Shown here one piece after another: positions 4,467-6,614 of a stretch of 6,614 nt of DNA. The stretch spans positions 1 to 6,614 of the forward strand of contig CABUOE010000126.1 of the NCBI GenBank assembly GCA_902493155.1, in the 5' to 3' direction. The notes beneath the pieces were generated by a model. It was given only the letters and a program-made list of their open reading frames with translations, was not told the origin of the DNA and did not search any database. The translations under genes were made by a program, and so were the position numbers. The DNA comes from an uncultured Eubacteriales bacterium (GTDB lineage Bacteria; Bacillota; Clostridia; Oscillospirales; Ruminococcaceae). Numbering within the stretch: the first letter of the stretch is position 1; each line of letters begins with the position of its first letter.

Positions 4467-5240
4467 TCATCCAATGGGCGGCAGATTGAGGGCAGAAAGC
4501 CCCAGATCCCCCAGGCTCGCTGAAACGCCGCCGATGGGATTCCAGTCGTAGACATAACGAAAGAGGTAGGTTTTCGAGATGGCCTCGTTGTTGAGGCAAG
4601 GGATGCTGTCCCCGGTGACGCCGATGAGGAGGTTTAACGCCATCACTACGATGAGGACGATAACCGCGGCCTGTACAAGTCCCAGCACACCGCCTAAAAG
4701 CGAATTCACAGGCCCGATGAGGGGAATATGGCGCACGCCGCGGAACACCTTGGAGAGCGACCGGACGATGATCATGATGGCGAAGAACAAAAGCAGGAAA
4801 AACAGCGCCTGCAGCAGCGTGTAGATGATGGGATAGAGCATCTGGTCGGCGATGGTGGCGCTCACCGAGTCGGCAGCGCCGGACAGGGTGCTGCCAAACT
4901 CTTTTGCAAGGCCCTCCATGCCGCCAAAAAAGGTGGTAACAAAACCGCTGATCACCTTGGGTACCGTTTCCAGCACCGCTCCGATGGAGGCGGTCACGTC
5001 GGCAGAGGCGGCGGAACTTTGCAGCGCGTCGCTGACCGACTGGACAAGTTTCTGTCGGATAAAGAGCTGGTAGGTGGTTTCAGCTAAAGCCCGGCTGCCA
5101 ATATAAGCGCCGCAGCATGCCAGCACGTATCCCACCACGTGGACGAGGGTGGACAAAAAGCCCTTGCGCCAGCCGTGGCCGAAATAATAGATGACTGCTG
5201 CTACGAGCAGCAGGTCGAGAACGATTGCAGTGATGTTCAA
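4467..5240 (-). CDS. CvpA family membrane protein
   Basis: The 257-residue product matches the CvpA (colicin V production) family. Hydrophobic segments lie at about 3-20, 29-50, 133-160 and 180-207. GHGWRKGF (21-28) follows the first membrane segment as in CvpA proteins, and IPLIGPVNSLLGGVLGLVQ (172-190) is the conserved P-x-x-GxxN-x-x-LG-x-x-x-G signature before the last helix. Many CvpA proteins are near 160 residues; the extra length here is an 80-residue soluble stretch (about 51-131, Ser/Ala rich) between the second and third membrane segments, plus a C-terminal tail of about 50. In E. coli CvpA affects colicin V secretion and envelope stress; the molecular function is unresolved. The start is TTG at 5240, fixed by AAAGGAG with 7-base spacing. 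It begins 18 bases after the preceding gene stops, so co-transcription is likely. Confidence 0.9.
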   Translation of the reverse strand: MNITAIVLDLLLVAAVIYYFGHGWRKGFLSTLVHVVGYVLACCGAYIGSRALAETTYQLFIRQKLVQSVSDALQSSAASADVTASIGAVLETVPKVISGFVTTFFGGMEGLAKEFGSTLSGAADSVSATIADQMLYPIIYTLLQALFFLLLFFAIMIIVRSLSKVFRGVRHIPLIGPVNSLLGGVLGLVQAAVIVLIVVMALNLLIGVTGDSIPCLNNEAISKTYLFRYVYDWNPIGGVSASLGDLGLSALNLPPIG

Positions 5241-5247
5241 TGGCGCG

Positions 5248-5254
5248 CTCCTTT
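5248..5254 (-). promoter_or_regulatory. Ribosome binding site that fixes the TTG start of the CvpA gene
   Basis: AAAGGAG on the minus strand, 7 bases before TTG 5240. No ATG or GTG lies at a suitable distance, so the TTG is well supported. Confidence 0.85.
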
Positions 5255-5258
5255 CTGT

Positions 5259-6509
5259 CTACTGGGAAACGGCGGACTCAGAGGCCAAAGCGCTTTGCTC
5301 CGCTTTTTCCGGGTCGGCGCTCATCACGTCCAGCGCGTTACTGCTTAAGAGGTAGATGCTCCCGCCGACGGCCTCGATGCCGTACACGTCGTTTGAAACC
5401 TTGAGAGTGCCAATGGCAGCAAGCTCCCGGTCCAGCACGGTGATGACGCTTTTTCCTAAAACAAACAGGTTTTTCCCGTTATCGGAAACGTCCAGCACCT
5501 CGCCGTTTAAGTTGGTAACCTTTTCCGTCTCCCCGTCGGTCATGAGGATGGAGCAGGATACCGAGTTCCCGTCGGTGGTGAGGACATAGGTGCGGTCGCT
5601 TGTAAAGTGGTACTGGTAAAGGCCGTTTGCATAGGCCGCTGTCCGCTGGGAGGAAAAGTCCTTGGAGACGATGCCTACCCCCACGTCGGTGACCAGGTGT
5701 ATCTGGCCGTTTTTCTTGTAATCCAGAGCTATCGGCAGAGCGCCGCTAAAGGTAATAACCGCCTTTGCTTCCTCGCTCTGGCGCTTGAGATCGATGATGT
5801 AAAGCTTCGAACTGAGCACCCCGCCCTCAAAGCCTACGCAGGCCACCGCCAGATACCGGTCGTCGGGGGAGATAGCCACGTCGGCAATCTGTTCCGACGC
5901 CGAGTACCACTTGAGGATTTCTTCGTTTCCCTTGCTGTAAACAGTGACGCTTCCGGCGTAGCGGGCCTCCTTGGTGACAATGGCGTAGCTTCTCTTCTCG
6001 CTGATGGTACCGGTGAGGATGATGTTCTCCATCCGGCTGTTTAAGTGGAGGCCGGAGCCACTGTCAATGCGGTAGCCATAGCCTCCCCGGTCGTAGGTGA
6101 GAATCCTGCCCCCCGCCTGCTGAACCACCGGGTTTGTGAACCGATGGTTGAAGTGATGCCCGGCGTTTCCGCCGCTGTAGAGCATTTCCTCCTCGTTTGT
6201 CAGCAGTACCAGGTTGTCCCCCGACTGGCTAATGGACAAAGGGGTAATGCCGGTGAGGGAAACGGGAAAGCTCTGGCCCAAAGTACCGGTGCCCTCGCTG
6301 TCGCTTGAACCCTTGGCGCTCTCCATCAGGCCCTGCAAATCGTAGTTTTGATAGAAATAAATGCCCGCGGCCACCCCTACGAGGATGACAACGATGGCAA
6401 GCCCGGTAATCAGCCGGTTACGCCACTTTTTCCGCTGCTTTTTGCGGCGGTATTCTTCGATGTCGTAGGTTTTTTCCTGTCTTTCCGGAGTTTTTTTCTC
6501 TTTCTTCAC
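5259..6509 (-). CDS. DUF5711-like membrane-anchored beta-propeller protein
   Basis: The 416-residue protein has a very basic cytoplasmic N-terminus (1-32, many Lys/Arg), one membrane helix (about 33-53, from LITGLAIVV to AAGIYFY), a Gly/Ser/Glu linker (about 65-80) and a long extracytoplasmic part rich in short strands. The repeating pattern of hydrophobic strands with polar turns, including ISPDDRYLAVACV (about 213-225), suggests a WD/PQQ-like beta-propeller. The topology and context fit the DUF5711 family of Clostridia, which has no established function. The start is GTG at 6509, with GGGAG (6522-6518) 8 bases upstream; a TTG at 6524 would add five residues but lacks a ribosome binding site and would include the Shine-Dalgarno region. 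It is first in the visible string with the CvpA gene and pgsA. Family naming is from memory of features; the propeller call is inference. Confidence 0.75.
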   Translation of the reverse strand: MKKEKKTPERQEKTYDIEEYRRKKQRKKWRNRLITGLAIVVILVGVAAGIYFYQNYDLQGLMESAKGSSDSEGTGTLGQSFPVSLTGITPLSISQSGDNLVLLTNEEEMLYSGGNAGHHFNHRFTNPVVQQAGGRILTYDRGGYGYRIDSGSGLHLNSRMENIILTGTISEKRSYAIVTKEARYAGSVTVYSKGNEEILKWYSASEQIADVAISPDDRYLAVACVGFEGGVLSSKLYIIDLKRQSEEAKAVITFSGALPIALDYKKNGQIHLVTDVGVGIVSKDFSSQRTAAYANGLYQYHFTSDRTYVLTTDGNSVSCSILMTDGETEKVTNLNGEVLDVSDNGKNLFVLGKSVITVLDRELAAIGTLKVSNDVYGIEAVGGSIYLLSSNALDVMSADPEKAEQSALASESAVSQ

Positions 6510-6517
6510 AGTTCTCT

Positions 6518-6522
6518 CTCCC
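6518..6522 (-). promoter_or_regulatory. Ribosome binding site that fixes the GTG start of the DUF5711-like gene
   Basis: GGGAG on the minus strand with 8-base spacing to GTG 6509. It overlaps the first codons of the alternative TTG start at 6524, which argues against that start. Confidence 0.7.
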
Positions 6523-6538
6523 AAACACCCAGTTTTTT

Positions 6539-6613
6539 CTACTTACGTCTCCGACGCTTCCGCGCCGCCCCTTTGGAGGAATTTGTCCAGGGGCCGAAGC
6601 CCTCCCGGAGTTT
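6539..6613 (-). CDS. Possible 3' end of an upstream gene with a basic tail (partial)
   Basis: On the minus strand one frame entering from the window edge runs 24 codons to TAG at 6541-6539 and ends in a strongly basic tail (KGAARKRRRRK). Basic tails of this kind are common in RNA-binding and ribosome-associated proteins, but too little is visible to name it. A second frame stays open to TAA at 6545-6543 and cannot be excluded. The stop would lie 29 bases before the GTG of the DUF5711-like gene, compatible with one transcript. No terminator hairpin with a U tract is seen in this gap. Confidence 0.3.
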   Translation of the reverse strand, partial: KLREGFGPWTNSSKGAARKRRRRK

Positions 6614-6614
6614 C

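Noticed and set aside
3853..4599. Minus-strand open frame of 248 codons overlapping pgsA and the end of the CvpA gene
   Set aside because: It is another frame of pgsA with a Pro/His/Cys-rich, motif-free product; pgsA carries the complete catalytic signature.
6491..6497. Run of seven T (A7 in the mRNA) near the DUF5711-like start, as a slippage site
   Set aside because: Seven is short for transcriptional slippage, the frame is intact, and no alternative product is evident.

Overview
The window looks like a piece of a low-to-mid GC-skewed Firmicutes genome, most likely a gut-type Clostridia (Oscillospiraceae-like) bacterium. The basis is strong AGGAGG-type ribosome binding sites, intrinsic hairpin terminators, a ClpE-type zinc-finger unfoldase with a ClpP-docking loop, and a DUF5711-like / CvpA / PgsA gene string. 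This placement is inference from gene content; no search was run.

Layout. Positions 1-176 are GC-rich, contain no convincing gene, and hold several perfect stems (a possible structured RNA, possibly cut by the window edge). Positions 177-445 are AT-rich intergenic DNA with a palindromic repeat and A/T tracts, ending in a sigma-A-like promoter. That promoter reads into a two-gene plus-strand unit: a 68-residue ribbon-helix-helix-like protein (446-652) overlapping by 14 nt a 153-residue divergent SLOG/DUF1273-like protein (639-1100). The unit ends at a strong hairpin (1163-1208). A second hairpin back to back with it (1215-1248) ends the convergent clpE gene.

The rest is on the minus strand. 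clpE (1265-3571) has its own promoter at 3642-3670, whose -35/-10 spacer is almost filled by a perfect 15-bp palindrome, and a leader with two hairpins. Upstream of it lies an apparent operon, in transcription order: a membrane-anchored DUF5711-like propeller protein (5259-6509, GTG start), a CvpA-family membrane protein (4467-5240, TTG start) and pgsA (3834-4364). A second copy of the palindromic repeat sits in the cvpA-pgsA gap. A few codons of a further upstream gene may be present at the right edge.

How the genes relate. PgsA makes phosphatidylglycerol phosphate, the committed step to anionic membrane lipid; CvpA-like and DUF5711-like proteins are membrane or envelope proteins of poorly defined role, so the operon reads as an envelope module. 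ClpE would unfold aggregated or damaged proteins for ClpP. The RHH-SLOG pair is the least understood part: a likely DNA-binding protein coupled to a likely nucleotide/ligand-binding protein. Most of the window is ordinary housekeeping sequence. The items most worth following up are the edge RNA-like region, the RHH-SLOG pair, the clpE operator palindrome and the dispersed palindromic repeats.
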